55,232 bases of DNA from an uncultured beta proteobacterium (GCA_903927295.1 CAIYMN010000014.1:1-55232); one strand, 5' to 3'. Shown: positions 47,167-55,126, counted from the stretch's first letter. A program made the numbers and translations. The notes: generated by a model from the letters alone, not told the origin.

Positions 47167-47850
47167 CTATTCACAGCGCCAGTTGGTAAACGCATCTTCA
47201 GGACTTTCAGCGGTGACAACCACCAGATAGTCCTTCGGTCCCCTCTGGGCGACAAGCACACCATAGTCGAGCAGGCCCTTGGCTGCGGCACTCTGTTGGG
47301 CGCTAGCCCAAACCTTATCCAGATCGTTAACGAAATTGGGTTCATGTTTTGCAAGCTGCTGCCGCCCATCCTTGCTCAATCGCAAGAGGTGTACATGCAA
47401 CTGGTTCTGGCTGCGATGGAACTGTGGATTGACCACCAGAGCAAGTGACTCGGTCTCGATGCGACTGGCCGCCACGTCCCAGGCAAATTGCCAGATGCCA
47501 TCAGGCCGCTTCGGGTCTTCAACGCCCCGCACTGTGTTGATGGGCAACGCCAGGCCGTGCACAAAACTGCTTGGGCAGCCGCACATCTTGATGTCACGAA
47601 TCGCCGTGTAACTGGCGTTGAGCGCCCAGACATCGGTGCTCTTCTTGCACTCGAGTGGAGCGCCGCAGGCGGCGTCGTTTCTTGGGGCACGGCATTGCGT
47701 GCAATAGTTGGCCTGCGCCGGATCGACGCAGTGATTGACGATGTCGAGCAGAATATCGCTTCGCTCGATCGCCAGCGCGGGCTGGTGAAACAGTCCGCTG
47801 AGCGCTGCGGCTACTCCAAGTACGAGGAATGTTGATCTGGCAGCGGTCAT
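47167..47850 (-). CDS. cdh: CDP-diacylglycerol pyrophosphatase
   Basis: Hydrolyses CDP-diacylglycerol to phosphatidate and CMP. 227 aa with a signal peptide (TFLVLGVAAALSGLFHQPALA), a Cys-rich first part (HCVDPAQANYCTQC), WQFAWDVAAS, and the HIT-like His motif RSQNQLHVHL, matching the TQNHFHIH motif of E. coli Cdh; the C-terminus ends WRCE near the family's QCE end. ATG 47850 was chosen over a longer in-frame reading. Located 120 bp after the LTxxQ gene on the same strand. Confidence 0.88.
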   Translation of the reverse strand: MTAARSTFLVLGVAAALSGLFHQPALAIERSDILLDIVNHCVDPAQANYCTQCRAPRNDAACGAPLECKKSTDVWALNASYTAIRDIKMCGCPSSFVHGLALPINTVRGVEDPKRPDGIWQFAWDVAASRIETESLALVVNPQFHRSQNQLHVHLLRLSKDGRQQLAKHEPNFVNDLDKVWASAQQSAAAKGLLDYGVLVAQRGPKDYLVVVTAESPEDAFTNWRCE

Positions 47851-47970
47851 CGCATATTTTCCAAGATTGAGAAAATCAATTCCTCGATTATCCGACTTAC
47901 ATCGAATCCGCTTCGGATCAGGCTCGCGATGGTGGGAACTTCGCCTTTGTCTTAGCAAGCCGCACGAATC

Positions 47971-48534
47971 CTACTGGCTTCCCAGCCCTGATCCGGTCGC
48001 ACTGCGATGCGATTTCTTGCTGCCATCGAGTTTGCCATCCTTGCGACGCGCTTCAGGCGATGTGTTAGTCGATCCATCACCTGAGTTGGTAAATGACGGA
48101 ATCACCAGAATCAGCATTTGGTTCGCAGTTTTTTGTTGCTCCGATGTCAGATTGGCGTAGAGGGTTTTGGCAGCATCCTCCACTTCCTCCAGTGCTGCCA
48201 GACGGTTTTGCAGGTTGTCAACCATGCGGCCAATCTGATGCGGTGCAGCGTCGTCTGGTGATGGGTCGATCGGTTTTTGCCGGTAGTACGCACTGGTGTA
48301 TGAGTCCACCCGGCTCTCAAAGACACTCCACAGACCTTGCTGCGGATCAGACAATCCGAGGCGATCATGAAGCTGCTGCAATGTGACTTCGCGTGTTCCG
48401 GTCGCACGTGCTGGTGTGACTCCTCTGTTTGTCTCCAAGCGCGTGACCGGATCGGTGGTGAAACCCTTGCCATCTGATTGCGCCCAACTTAACTGGGGCA
48501 CCACAGCGATCAGGAGCCAGGCTAGTTTGTTCAT
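47971..48534 (-). CDS. LTxxQ-type (Spy/CpxP-like) periplasmic protein
   Basis: 187 aa. Signal peptide NKLAWLLIAVVPQLSWAQ, then a helical domain with VTLQQLHDRLGLSDPQQGLWSVFESRVDSYTSAYY and AAKTLYANLTSEQQKTANQML; LTSEQQ fits the LTxxQ motif of Spy/CpxP chaperones. The C-terminus is a charged Ser/Lys/Gly tail. ATG 48534 has GGGAA 7 nt upstream, favouring it over the ATG at 48540. It starts 20 bp after the S-layer-like gene. Assignment is by motif only. Confidence 0.65.
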   Translation of the reverse strand: MNKLAWLLIAVVPQLSWAQSDGKGFTTDPVTRLETNRGVTPARATGTREVTLQQLHDRLGLSDPQQGLWSVFESRVDSYTSAYYRQKPIDPSPDDAAPHQIGRMVDNLQNRLAALEEVEDAAKTLYANLTSEQQKTANQMLILVIPSFTNSGDGSTNTSPEARRKDGKLDGSKKSHRSATGSGLGSQ

Positions 48535-48554
48535 GCACATTTCCCGAAAGTCAA

Positions 48555-49985
48555 TCAAACGACATGACTCAATTCCACGCCAATCAGTGAAACGATCAGA
48601 TCGGGCGTCGAAACGTCTGTCGTTGCAGTCACATCACCGACGACAGCCTTGAGTGTCGACATATCGGTTGTGACGTTATGCAACACCTCGGTGAAGTACT
48701 TCGCTACGGCTGTTTGGTTCTGAAACTGTAGCGCCGTGCCGCCCCAGGTTGCATCATTGGGTGACATGTTCGCCAGATTGCCAAAGACCTGGTAGATCAT
48801 GTCACCACGAGTCCAGCCAGCGTCGAGTGCGCCGGTAATGTCTTTGACCGCTTGAACCTTCGTTGTATCGGATGCACTGTTTTTGACGACATTGGCAACC
48901 AACAAGGTGGCCAAGTCTGCATTCGACATGGATTCAGGATAAGTCAACGTGAACTGCGGCTTGGTCGCGAAGATTTCCACAATCTGTTTGACCGTCAGAC
49001 CTGCGTTGTAGGCGTCGGCCATCTGGCCCATGAAGGTGGCGCCGGGCGCTGCACTGAAGGCAACGACCGAGAAGTGATACAGGCTGTCCAGAGTTTGGGT
49101 TGTGAAGTTGTAACTGCTCAAACCTGCGTAGGAGTTGCCCGCCAGATCATGGACTGCACCGGCGTCAATGCCAATTCCGTAGGTGGAAAAGATGCCGAGG
49201 TCTGTCGTTGGGTTGATTGTCAGCGTGTTACCGACAATGCTGACGTTGCCACTGGTGGCCACGTTGTACGTTGCCACTGTGACGCCAGTAGACGATGTCA
49301 AAGTGATGTTGCCTGTGCCTTTTGCGACGGCTTCACTGAATGTGAACACGATGTCACTGCCCACCGCCACGCCTGCACTTTGGTTGGCTGGGGTAATGGA
49401 GTTGACGATAGGTGGCTTGGTGTCTATGGGCTGCGCGGCGGCAGTGGTTGCCGCGTTGGGGTTGCCGTAGGCATCAGTCACAGACGCTGCATTCAGCGTC
49501 AAGCTCATGGTTCCCTCGGTATTGGCTGCTGGCCCAGCAACCACGCTATAGGAGGTGCCACTGCCCGACACAGAAACGACACTACCGTTGGAAACCGTGA
49601 AGTCGTTCGTCGTCAGTCCGGTAACAACCTCGCTGAATGTCAATAAATAGGTCACATTGCCGGTTGCTGTGCCTGCCGTGTTGTCTGCGATGCTGACGGT
49701 CGGCGGTACTTTGGAGCCAAAAAGGATACGGAGATCGAGCACATCCCGCCCGCTGTTGAAGGTCAGCACCTCCATGTTGTACAAGGTGGCGTGCAGCGCG
49801 GCGCTGGCGCCGGAGATCGAATCAATGTGCACGGCGCCATCGCTGGCCTGGGTGATGTTGTAGGAGGAACGCAAGGACGTGCCCAGGTTCAGCGTATCGA
49901 CGCCTGCCAGACCATCGAGCGTGAAGGTGCCTGGCGTAATGAGGTTCCAGGAATTGTCGCCTGTAGTTCCGGTATAGGTGGGCAT
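48555..49985 (-). CDS. Secreted Ig-like repeat / S-layer-like protein
   Basis: 476 aa with no Sec signal peptide and very Thr/Ser/Asn/Val-rich. Layout: N-terminal MPTYTGTTGDNSWNLITPG and GVDTLNLG, like the start of RTX/S-layer proteins; an SbsA-type Ig domain around 85-190 (VTYLLTFSEVVTGLTTNDF...); a second Big_5-like Ig domain 190-290 (PPIVNSITPANQSAGVAVGSDIVFTFSEAV); and a ~170-residue helical C-terminus (FMGQMADAYNAGLTVKQIVEIFA, NQTAVAKYFTEVL) of a type I recognise from S-layer-like proteins of proteobacteria. Export by type I secretion is likely but no transporter is nearby. GGAG precedes the ATG. It is 58 bp downstream of apbE with no visible terminator. Confidence 0.75.
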   Translation of the reverse strand: MPTYTGTTGDNSWNLITPGTFTLDGLAGVDTLNLGTSLRSSYNITQASDGAVHIDSISGASAALHATLYNMEVLTFNSGRDVLDLRILFGSKVPPTVSIADNTAGTATGNVTYLLTFSEVVTGLTTNDFTVSNGSVVSVSGSGTSYSVVAGPAANTEGTMSLTLNAASVTDAYGNPNAATTAAAQPIDTKPPIVNSITPANQSAGVAVGSDIVFTFSEAVAKGTGNITLTSSTGVTVATYNVATSGNVSIVGNTLTINPTTDLGIFSTYGIGIDAGAVHDLAGNSYAGLSSYNFTTQTLDSLYHFSVVAFSAAPGATFMGQMADAYNAGLTVKQIVEIFATKPQFTLTYPESMSNADLATLLVANVVKNSASDTTKVQAVKDITGALDAGWTRGDMIYQVFGNLANMSPNDATWGGTALQFQNQTAVAKYFTEVLHNVTTDMSTLKAVVGDVTATTDVSTPDLIVSLIGVELSHVV

Positions 49986-50043
49986 GGTCAGGTGTCTCCG
50001 AGTGCAATAGGGTGGTGGACGTAGTGTTGAGGGAACGAAGACC

Positions 50044-50943
50044 TCAGGCCTTGGCCGGATTCTTCAGGTGAATGTTGCCAATCTGATCGACTGCTAGGTA
50101 GTCCATGCCGCTGGATTCAAGAAATTCCAGTCCGTCGGACTGCTTGAGCATGGCGATAGTGCTGCAGTTGCCAGCCACCACGGCCAGCGGCGCCACGACG
50201 CTGACCGTGCGCCAGTGCGTTACCGGCTGACCGGACTTCGGGTCCAGAACGTGGCAGTAACGATGGCCATCGAGTTCAAAGAATCGCTCATAGTCGCCGC
50301 TGGTGGCCAAGCCTCCATGGGTCATGGGCATCGTGGCCAGGATCTTGCCCTTTTGGCGCGGATCCTGGATGCCAATCATCCAGGGTTGACCGTCCGGCTT
50401 GGGACCGAACACGCGCATGTCGCCAGCCAGATTCACATACCCGTGCCGCGCGCCAAGTTCCGTGAGCAGGGCGCCGGCGCGATCGGCGGCATATTCTTTG
50501 CCAAAGCCACCGAAGTCAATCTCCATGCCCTGCTGTGGCAAGCGCACTTTGCCTTGTTCACGCTCCACCCGCGACCAGCCAATCAGGGCTCGCAATTGCG
50601 CGAGCTCTGGCTCTGATGGGACCCTTGGCACACGAAAATTCCAGGCCCGACGCAACACACCGCAGGTGATGTCAAACAATTCGCCGCTGTTCCGGTACAA
50701 GGTGTCAGCGTAGCCCAGTAAGGCCCAGGTCTCGTCATCACACTCGATCGGCTGCTGCCCCGCTGCCGCGTTGATGCGTGAAACGATGCTGTCGCTGGAA
50801 TAGCGTGAATATTTTTCCTCAATGCGCTTTACCTCGGCCACTGCCGATTGCGCCAGCTCTTGGGCTTGCTGCTCATCGTCCGTCGCCACCACGAGTTCGC
50901 AGGCGCTGGCCATCGCATCGAAAGGAATACGGAAAACGCGCAT
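50044..50943 (-). CDS. apbE: ApbE-type FAD:protein FMN transferase
   Basis: Transfers FMN from FAD onto a Thr/Ser of a target protein with consensus Dxx(S/T)GA(S/T). 299 aa. Family motifs: FDAMASACELVV near the start, IDFGGFGKEYAADRAGALL, YVNLAGDMRVFG, GGLATSGDYERFF and YCHVLDPKSGQPV. The start MRVFRIPFDAMA leaves no room for a signal peptide or lipobox, whereas most ApbE proteins are exported; no earlier in-frame start exists. It follows the DUF3570 gene by 3 bp, and that product carries a matching DSISGAS motif, the likely substrate. Confidence 0.92.
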   Translation of the reverse strand: MRVFRIPFDAMASACELVVATDDEQQAQELAQSAVAEVKRIEEKYSRYSSDSIVSRINAAAGQQPIECDDETWALLGYADTLYRNSGELFDITCGVLRRAWNFRVPRVPSEPELAQLRALIGWSRVEREQGKVRLPQQGMEIDFGGFGKEYAADRAGALLTELGARHGYVNLAGDMRVFGPKPDGQPWMIGIQDPRQKGKILATMPMTHGGLATSGDYERFFELDGHRYCHVLDPKSGQPVTHWRTVSVVAPLAVVAGNCSTIAMLKQSDGLEFLESSGMDYLAVDQIGNIHLKNPAKA

Positions 50944-50946
50944 GCT

Positions 50947-52092
50947 TCAGAACGGATGCGACAGACCCAGTTGAATGCTTCGGGCGTAGAACGGCAATTG
51001 CGATGGGCTGCCGCTGCCAAAGAGGCGCCAGGAGGCACGCTGCTCGTAATTCTCATACTTCATGTCCATGAGCCAGCCGGCATCCAGTTGCTTGGCCACC
51101 TTCAAGCCCAGCGTATGCGCACCAAAGGCCGATACACGTTGATCTTCTGAATAATTGTCACTGCTGCCGGGAGCAAACGGGAAAGAACTGGCGTCAGGGT
51201 TCACGTAGAAGCTGGCAGCACTTTGCGAGTAAAGACGCGCCAGCGGCGTCACGGTCCAACCCTGTGGCAAGGGCTGCACATACTCAAATCCCAAGGTATG
51301 TGAGTCTATGCCCCACGAGTCGGTGTAGTACCGGTAACTCAGACGTGTCGTCCCCTGCGTGGATTCAAGGTGGTGATTCCAGCGCAGCATGGCAGTGTGG
51401 CTGTCCCTTGTGCTGGGACGGCTGTCGGCAAATTTGTACGGGTCCGAGAAGTCGCCTCGACCCAGAGACAGACTCAGGTTCAGTTGGACGATGTCGTCCG
51501 TGGTAAGAACCTGGGTCACACCTAATAGCAGGCCAGTCACTTGCTTGGTCGCATCCACGACGGCAAAGTTCGTCGGATTAATGACGTCGCTGTTGTATCC
51601 CAGCCCCGCAGTCCAAGTCGTATTCTTGTCTTCGCTCGATCGCGTTGCCTGCAGTGACAGCCCCCTGGACAGGTAGTCGGATTCGCTGGAAACGTTGGCA
51701 CCCAGGGTCAGCGTGCCGTTGGGAAAATAGCGAGTCACATTGGCCTCAAGCGCACGTCGGTGGTCGTGCATCGGCGTAATGGATGAGCTTTGGTACAGCG
51801 GCGACGCTCCTGAAATGCTGTCGGACGTGACGGTGCCGCCAAACGACCATTCGCCTGAAATAGGTGCAAGAATGCTGAGCGCGGAAGCCTGTACCTTGAT
51901 GCGCGACGTGTCCGGCTGACTGTCTTGGTAGTCCAGATACTTGAAGGCGATAAGACCGCGCTCAGGCGCACTCTCGGCATGGACAACCCCCGTCAGAGGC
52001 AATGCCAGTGCGGCGGTCATCAGGGCTGTTCCGACGGTTCGACGAGGTGCAGACTCGATCGGCTGACGAGAAGCGTTTTGAAGTTTGTCCAT
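50947..52092 (-). CDS. DUF3570 outer-membrane beta-barrel protein with a flavinylation-like motif
   Basis: 381 aa. Long N-terminal signal: 19 hydrophilic residues with an Arg pair (APRRTVGTALM), hydrophobic core, and AHA-type cleavage site near VVHA/ES. The rest is alternating polar/aromatic strands and ends in SIQLGLSHPF, a classic BAM-recognised C-terminal Phe; this is the DUF3570 family. At residues 91-97 it has DSISGAS, matching Dxx(S/T)GA(S/T), the motif where ApbE attaches FMN (Ser97 would be the acceptor). Directly upstream of apbE, downstream of the DUF4266 gene by 28 bp. Role unknown; an outer-membrane flavoprotein in extracytoplasmic electron transfer is my inference. Confidence 0.82.
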   Translation of the reverse strand: MDKLQNASRQPIESAPRRTVGTALMTAALALPLTGVVHAESAPERGLIAFKYLDYQDSQPDTSRIKVQASALSILAPISGEWSFGGTVTSDSISGASPLYQSSSITPMHDHRRALEANVTRYFPNGTLTLGANVSSESDYLSRGLSLQATRSSEDKNTTWTAGLGYNSDVINPTNFAVVDATKQVTGLLLGVTQVLTTDDIVQLNLSLSLGRGDFSDPYKFADSRPSTRDSHTAMLRWNHHLESTQGTTRLSYRYYTDSWGIDSHTLGFEYVQPLPQGWTVTPLARLYSQSAASFYVNPDASSFPFAPGSSDNYSEDQRVSAFGAHTLGLKVAKQLDAGWLMDMKYENYEQRASWRLFGSGSPSQLPFYARSIQLGLSHPF

Positions 52093-52120
52093 TGTCTTGG
52101 TCTTGTGTTAACAGGTAATT

Positions 52121-52345
52121 TCAATTGCAGCCGCAGCCACCGCCGCCGACGCCCGATCCGCCAGAGGAACCTTCCTTGCTGCCGTACACATGCTCGGTGA
52201 ATGCTGCGTCCAAACGGTCGCCGTCAAATGTCATTTCCGGCTTCGCCAGATTTCCCTTTTCCCAGGGGCTGACCTGAACAACACCAGCGCAACCGCTTAA
52301 CAGCAACGCGGTTGCAGTCAGAAGGCTCAATGCAAGTGGCTTCAT
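52121..52345 (-). CDS. DUF4266 lipoprotein with Gly/Cys-rich C-terminus
   Basis: 74 aa. Lipoprotein signal with lipobox LLSGC (Cys19), then VQVSPWEKGNLAKPEMTFDGDRLDAAFTEHVYGSKE and a Ser/Gly tail ending GGGGCGCN, all typical of DUF4266. The terminal Cys-Gly-Cys suggests a disulfide or metal site that the upstream thioredoxin could reduce. The start overlaps the stop of the TlpA-like gene (ATGA); DUF3570 follows after 28 bp. Function unknown. Confidence 0.85.
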   Translation of the reverse strand: MKPLALSLLTATALLLSGCAGVVQVSPWEKGNLAKPEMTFDGDRLDAAFTEHVYGSKEGSSGGSGVGGGGCGCN

Positions 52346-52848
52346 CAGTGATCCTTGATGTTCAGTGCCAGTTTGATCTGGCGTTCCAGTTCGACGCGGT
52401 TTTCGTCGCGAAAGCCGCTGTGCACCAACAGCACCTTTCCGTCTGGTCCGATCAAGATGGAGGTGGGCATGCCTTTGACAGCGTAGCTGCGCGGCGTCTT
52501 TCCGGTCTGGTCAAAGGCGACATCAAAGGCTGCAGGGGTTTCTTTCAAGAAGGCTCTCGCGTCGTCGGGTTTCTGGTCGACGTTGACTGCTACCACGCGC
52601 AGACCTTTGCCGCCGTAACGAGCATGCATTTCGTTCATCCACGGGAACGACTGCTTGCAAGGGCCGCACCAGGAGGCCCAGAAGTCCAGATAGATTGTCT
52701 TTCCCTTGTAATCGCTGAGTTTGACGTTCCCCATTCGTCCCGTAAGATCAAACTCGGGTGCGGTCTGGCCGCTCTCGACGGCAAGGGCTGGTAAGCCCGC
52801 TAGCAGGCTCATAAGCAGCACTGCGGTTTGAGAATAAATGTTTTTCAT
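52345..52848 (-). CDS. TlpA/ResA-like periplasmic thioredoxin
   Basis: 167 aa. Signal peptide (AVLLMSLLAGLPALA), thioredoxin fold with redox-active Cys61/Cys64 in FWASWCGPCKQSFPWMNEM, and the cis-Pro in VKGMPTSILIGPDGK. The layout (APEFDLTGRMGNVKLSDYKGKTIYLDFWA) fits TlpA/ResA-type reductants. First gene of the DUF4266-DUF3570-apbE unit, so it probably keeps Cys of an envelope partner reduced; the CGC of the DUF4266 lipoprotein is the obvious candidate. Confidence 0.9.
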   Translation of the reverse strand: MKNIYSQTAVLLMSLLAGLPALAVESGQTAPEFDLTGRMGNVKLSDYKGKTIYLDFWASWCGPCKQSFPWMNEMHARYGGKGLRVVAVNVDQKPDDARAFLKETPAAFDVAFDQTGKTPRSYAVKGMPTSILIGPDGKVLLVHSGFRDENRVELERQIKLALNIKDH

Positions 52849-53034
52849 AAGTCAGGCCAAAATGTGATTAAAGAAAGTGGGCTGCGTTGACATTGTGGGA
52901 ATTTTTCCCGATAATATCACTGACTTTAAAAGTGCGTGCGCGCCCAACTTGTAAAAACTTGTAAAGATGCTCAAGACACCCATCCTCAATGTTTCAGCTG
53001 CTTTGCCGCACAGGCGGGGTAGTTCGGTTAAGCA
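52849..53034. promoter_or_regulatory. Divergent control region between the flavinylation-type operon and the DUF6502-DUF5666 pair
   Basis: This 186-bp region serves both directions. A strong plus-strand promoter lies at 52887-52915; on the minus strand only a -10-like TATTAT is seen, without a clear -35. A tandem ACTTGTAAA repeat lies near 52948-52966. Confidence 0.45.
52887..52915 (+). promoter_or_regulatory. Strong sigma70-type promoter for DUF6502-DUF5666
   Basis: Perfect TTGACA (52887-52892), 17-bp spacer, GATAAT (52910-52915). The spacer contains GGGAA-TTT-TTCCC, a perfect inverted repeat that could be an operator. The predicted 5' UTR is about 110 nt. Confidence 0.8.
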
Positions 53035-53970
53035 ATGACCAAACTCACTCGACCTGCAGCCAGTTCACGTTTGCACAAGGTGGCGGGTTTGCCCGAGCCT
53101 GCACTGGCGGCGCAGGCCATTTCACTGGTGTTGCAACCACTGGCACGCCTGATGATTGATCACGGTCTGCAGTTGCCCTCGCTCGTTGAATTGTTGAAGC
53201 AGGCGCTGGTTCAGGAAGCTGTGGCCGCCTATGGTCTGGCCGACAAGGGAAGTTCGGACACGCGCATCGCCTTGCTCACGGGGGTTCATCGCAAGGACGT
53301 GAGAAGGCTGCGTGCGGAACCTGACACAGCTGAAGGCGACAGCCCGATGATTCCAGTGGCTGCATCGGTGGTGGCGCGCTGGATCAGCGAACCGCGTTAT
53401 CTGAATGCAGACCAGACTGCCAGAGCCTTGGCGCGTACGCCGGGTCGTGGCAGCGAAGGCGAATTTGACTTCACTACGCTGGTGGCCGAGGTTAGCCGTG
53501 ACGTTGGCGCGCGGGCCGTTCTCGACGAGTTGGAGCGTCTGGGCGTGGTCGAACTGCGCGATGATGGCTATGTGGCCCTCAAGTCAACTGCCTTCGTGCC
53601 GCACGAAGGACTGCGTGAGTCCTTTCATTTTCTGGCTGCCAACGTCAGCGATCACCTCGGTGCTGCAGTCCACAACCTCAAGCCTGGCCGACAAAGTCCT
53701 GCCATGCTTGACCAGAGTGCCTTTTCACAGGATTTGTCGGCTGCACAAGCGCAACAGTTACAGCAGCAGGCAAGGCGCCTTTGGGCCAGCGCGCTGCAGC
53801 AGTTTTTGCAGACAGCGACCGTCGCTGAACAGCGCAGTCAGAATACGAAAGGACCAAGGCACCGGGTGCGCTTTGGTGTTTATTTTCAGGATGCGCTGCA
53901 GACTGCGCCACTGTTGGAATCATCGGTCGGGACGACAAAGACAAAAAGCAAAAGGAAGAAAGTGCAATGA
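53035..53970 (+). CDS. DUF6502 family protein
   Basis: 311 aa, soluble, no signal peptide. The N-terminal third (QAISLVLQPLARLMIDHGLQLPSLVELLKQALVQEAV) and the region TRIALLTGVHRKDVRRLRAEP look like helix-turn-helix elements, and a second winged-helix-like part follows (LVAEVSRDVGARAVLDELERLGVVELRDDGYVALKS). The C-terminus is Gln/Lys-rich. I recognise the DUF6502 family; a DNA-binding role is inferred from the fold pattern. It overlaps the DUF5666 lipoprotein gene by 4 bp, a pairing I remember from other Burkholderiales. Confidence 0.75.
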   Translation: MTKLTRPAASSRLHKVAGLPEPALAAQAISLVLQPLARLMIDHGLQLPSLVELLKQALVQEAVAAYGLADKGSSDTRIALLTGVHRKDVRRLRAEPDTAEGDSPMIPVAASVVARWISEPRYLNADQTARALARTPGRGSEGEFDFTTLVAEVSRDVGARAVLDELERLGVVELRDDGYVALKSTAFVPHEGLRESFHFLAANVSDHLGAAVHNLKPGRQSPAMLDQSAFSQDLSAAQAQQLQQQARRLWASALQQFLQTATVAEQRSQNTKGPRHRVRFGVYFQDALQTAPLLESSVGTTKTKSKRKKVQ

Positions 53971-55121
53971 GTCAGCATGACAAGCTCAATACGTGTCTGA
54001 CACGGCGCCAGTGGATCGTGCTCGCAGCATCTGCGGTGACTTCAGGCTGTGGCGGCGGTGTGAGCACCGCCGGGTTGCCCGGAACCGGCGGTACCGGCAT
54101 TTTTGCGCAGGGTGCCATTTCCGGCTTTGGCAGTGTCATCATCAACGCGGTCAGGTTTGATGACACCAAAGCAGTCATACAGCTCGATGGCCACAGCGCC
54201 AGCTCAGCAGATTTGCGCCTGGGAATGGTGGCCAGTGTACAGGGCCAACTTGCTGCGGACATCACATCAGGCACGGCCAGCAATATCGATGTGTGGTCGA
54301 TTGCCCAAGGCATGGTGACGCAGGCTCGGCCCAGCGTGGCGGGCCAATTCATTGTTTGCGGCATGACAGTGCAGGTCGACAACACGACGGTCCTGGATGG
54401 GATTGCCAGCGCAGCGGCAATAGCGCCTGGTATGCGGGTTGTCGTCTGGGGGCTGCAGGCAGGCGCAGACGGTGCGAGTTGGACTGCAACACGCGTGGCA
54501 GTTTCAACCGATGCCACCATCGCGTGTACTGGGGTGGTCGGCCTTGCAGAAAAGCAGATCTCGCTTAACGGTTACGTTCTCAAGGGGTCGGCTGTTGCCA
54601 GTCTGGTTGGCGGAGAGTTGGTCAGGGTCCAAGGTGTCGCTTCCAGTTCTGGGGGCGTATTGGATGTAAGCAATATCTACGTGTTGGGGGCAGGGCTTGC
54701 CAGTCACACCGAAGGAGGAGTCGAGATTGAGGGGCTTGTCACTGCCATGCTGCCAAATGGGCGGTTCATGCTGGGCAATGTCGAGGTTGATGCCAGCGGC
54801 GCCAGTTATATTCCGGCCGCCGCCCAAGTCGTGCTGGGTACGCGACTGGAGGTAGAAGGAACCTGGCGGGCCGGTACATTGGTGGCCACCCTGGTTGAAG
54901 TCGGAGAACAGCAGGCGCTGCTCGCCGTCGAAATCAGTGCCCGTATTGATCAATTCACCAGCGTGGCAAATTTTGTCGTGCGCGGGCAACGCTGTGATGC
55001 ATCTGGCGTAACCCTTGTCGGCAATGGCACCCTGGCTGACCTGAAGGTGGGTACTTCGGTCAAGCTTACTGGTACCAAAGCTGGAGATGTGCTGAAGGTG
55101 ACTGCGCTGGCAATTCTCTAG
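53967..55121 (+). CDS. DUF5666 repeat lipoprotein
   Basis: 384 aa. N-terminus LTRRQWIVLAASAVTSGC combines an Arg pair with a lipobox-like end (Cys28), then a Gly-rich linker (GGGVSTAGLPGTGGTG). The rest is four to five beta-rich OB-like repeats of the DUF5666 type (GAISGFGSVIINAVRFD; GLVTAMLPNGRFMLGNVEVDAS; ARIDQFTSVANFVVRGQRCDAS), each giving a small barrel with a G-x-V-x-x-h core. Probably an exported lipoprotein of unknown ligand. ATGA overlap with the DUF6502 gene. Confidence 0.8.
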   Translation: MSQHDKLNTCLTRRQWIVLAASAVTSGCGGGVSTAGLPGTGGTGIFAQGAISGFGSVIINAVRFDDTKAVIQLDGHSASSADLRLGMVASVQGQLAADITSGTASNIDVWSIAQGMVTQARPSVAGQFIVCGMTVQVDNTTVLDGIASAAAIAPGMRVVVWGLQAGADGASWTATRVAVSTDATIACTGVVGLAEKQISLNGYVLKGSAVASLVGGELVRVQGVASSSGGVLDVSNIYVLGAGLASHTEGGVEIEGLVTAMLPNGRFMLGNVEVDASGASYIPAAAQVVLGTRLEVEGTWRAGTLVATLVEVGEQQALLAVEISARIDQFTSVANFVVRGQRCDASGVTLVGNGTLADLKVGTSVKLTGTKAGDVLKVTALAIL

Positions 55122-55126
55122 TGCCT

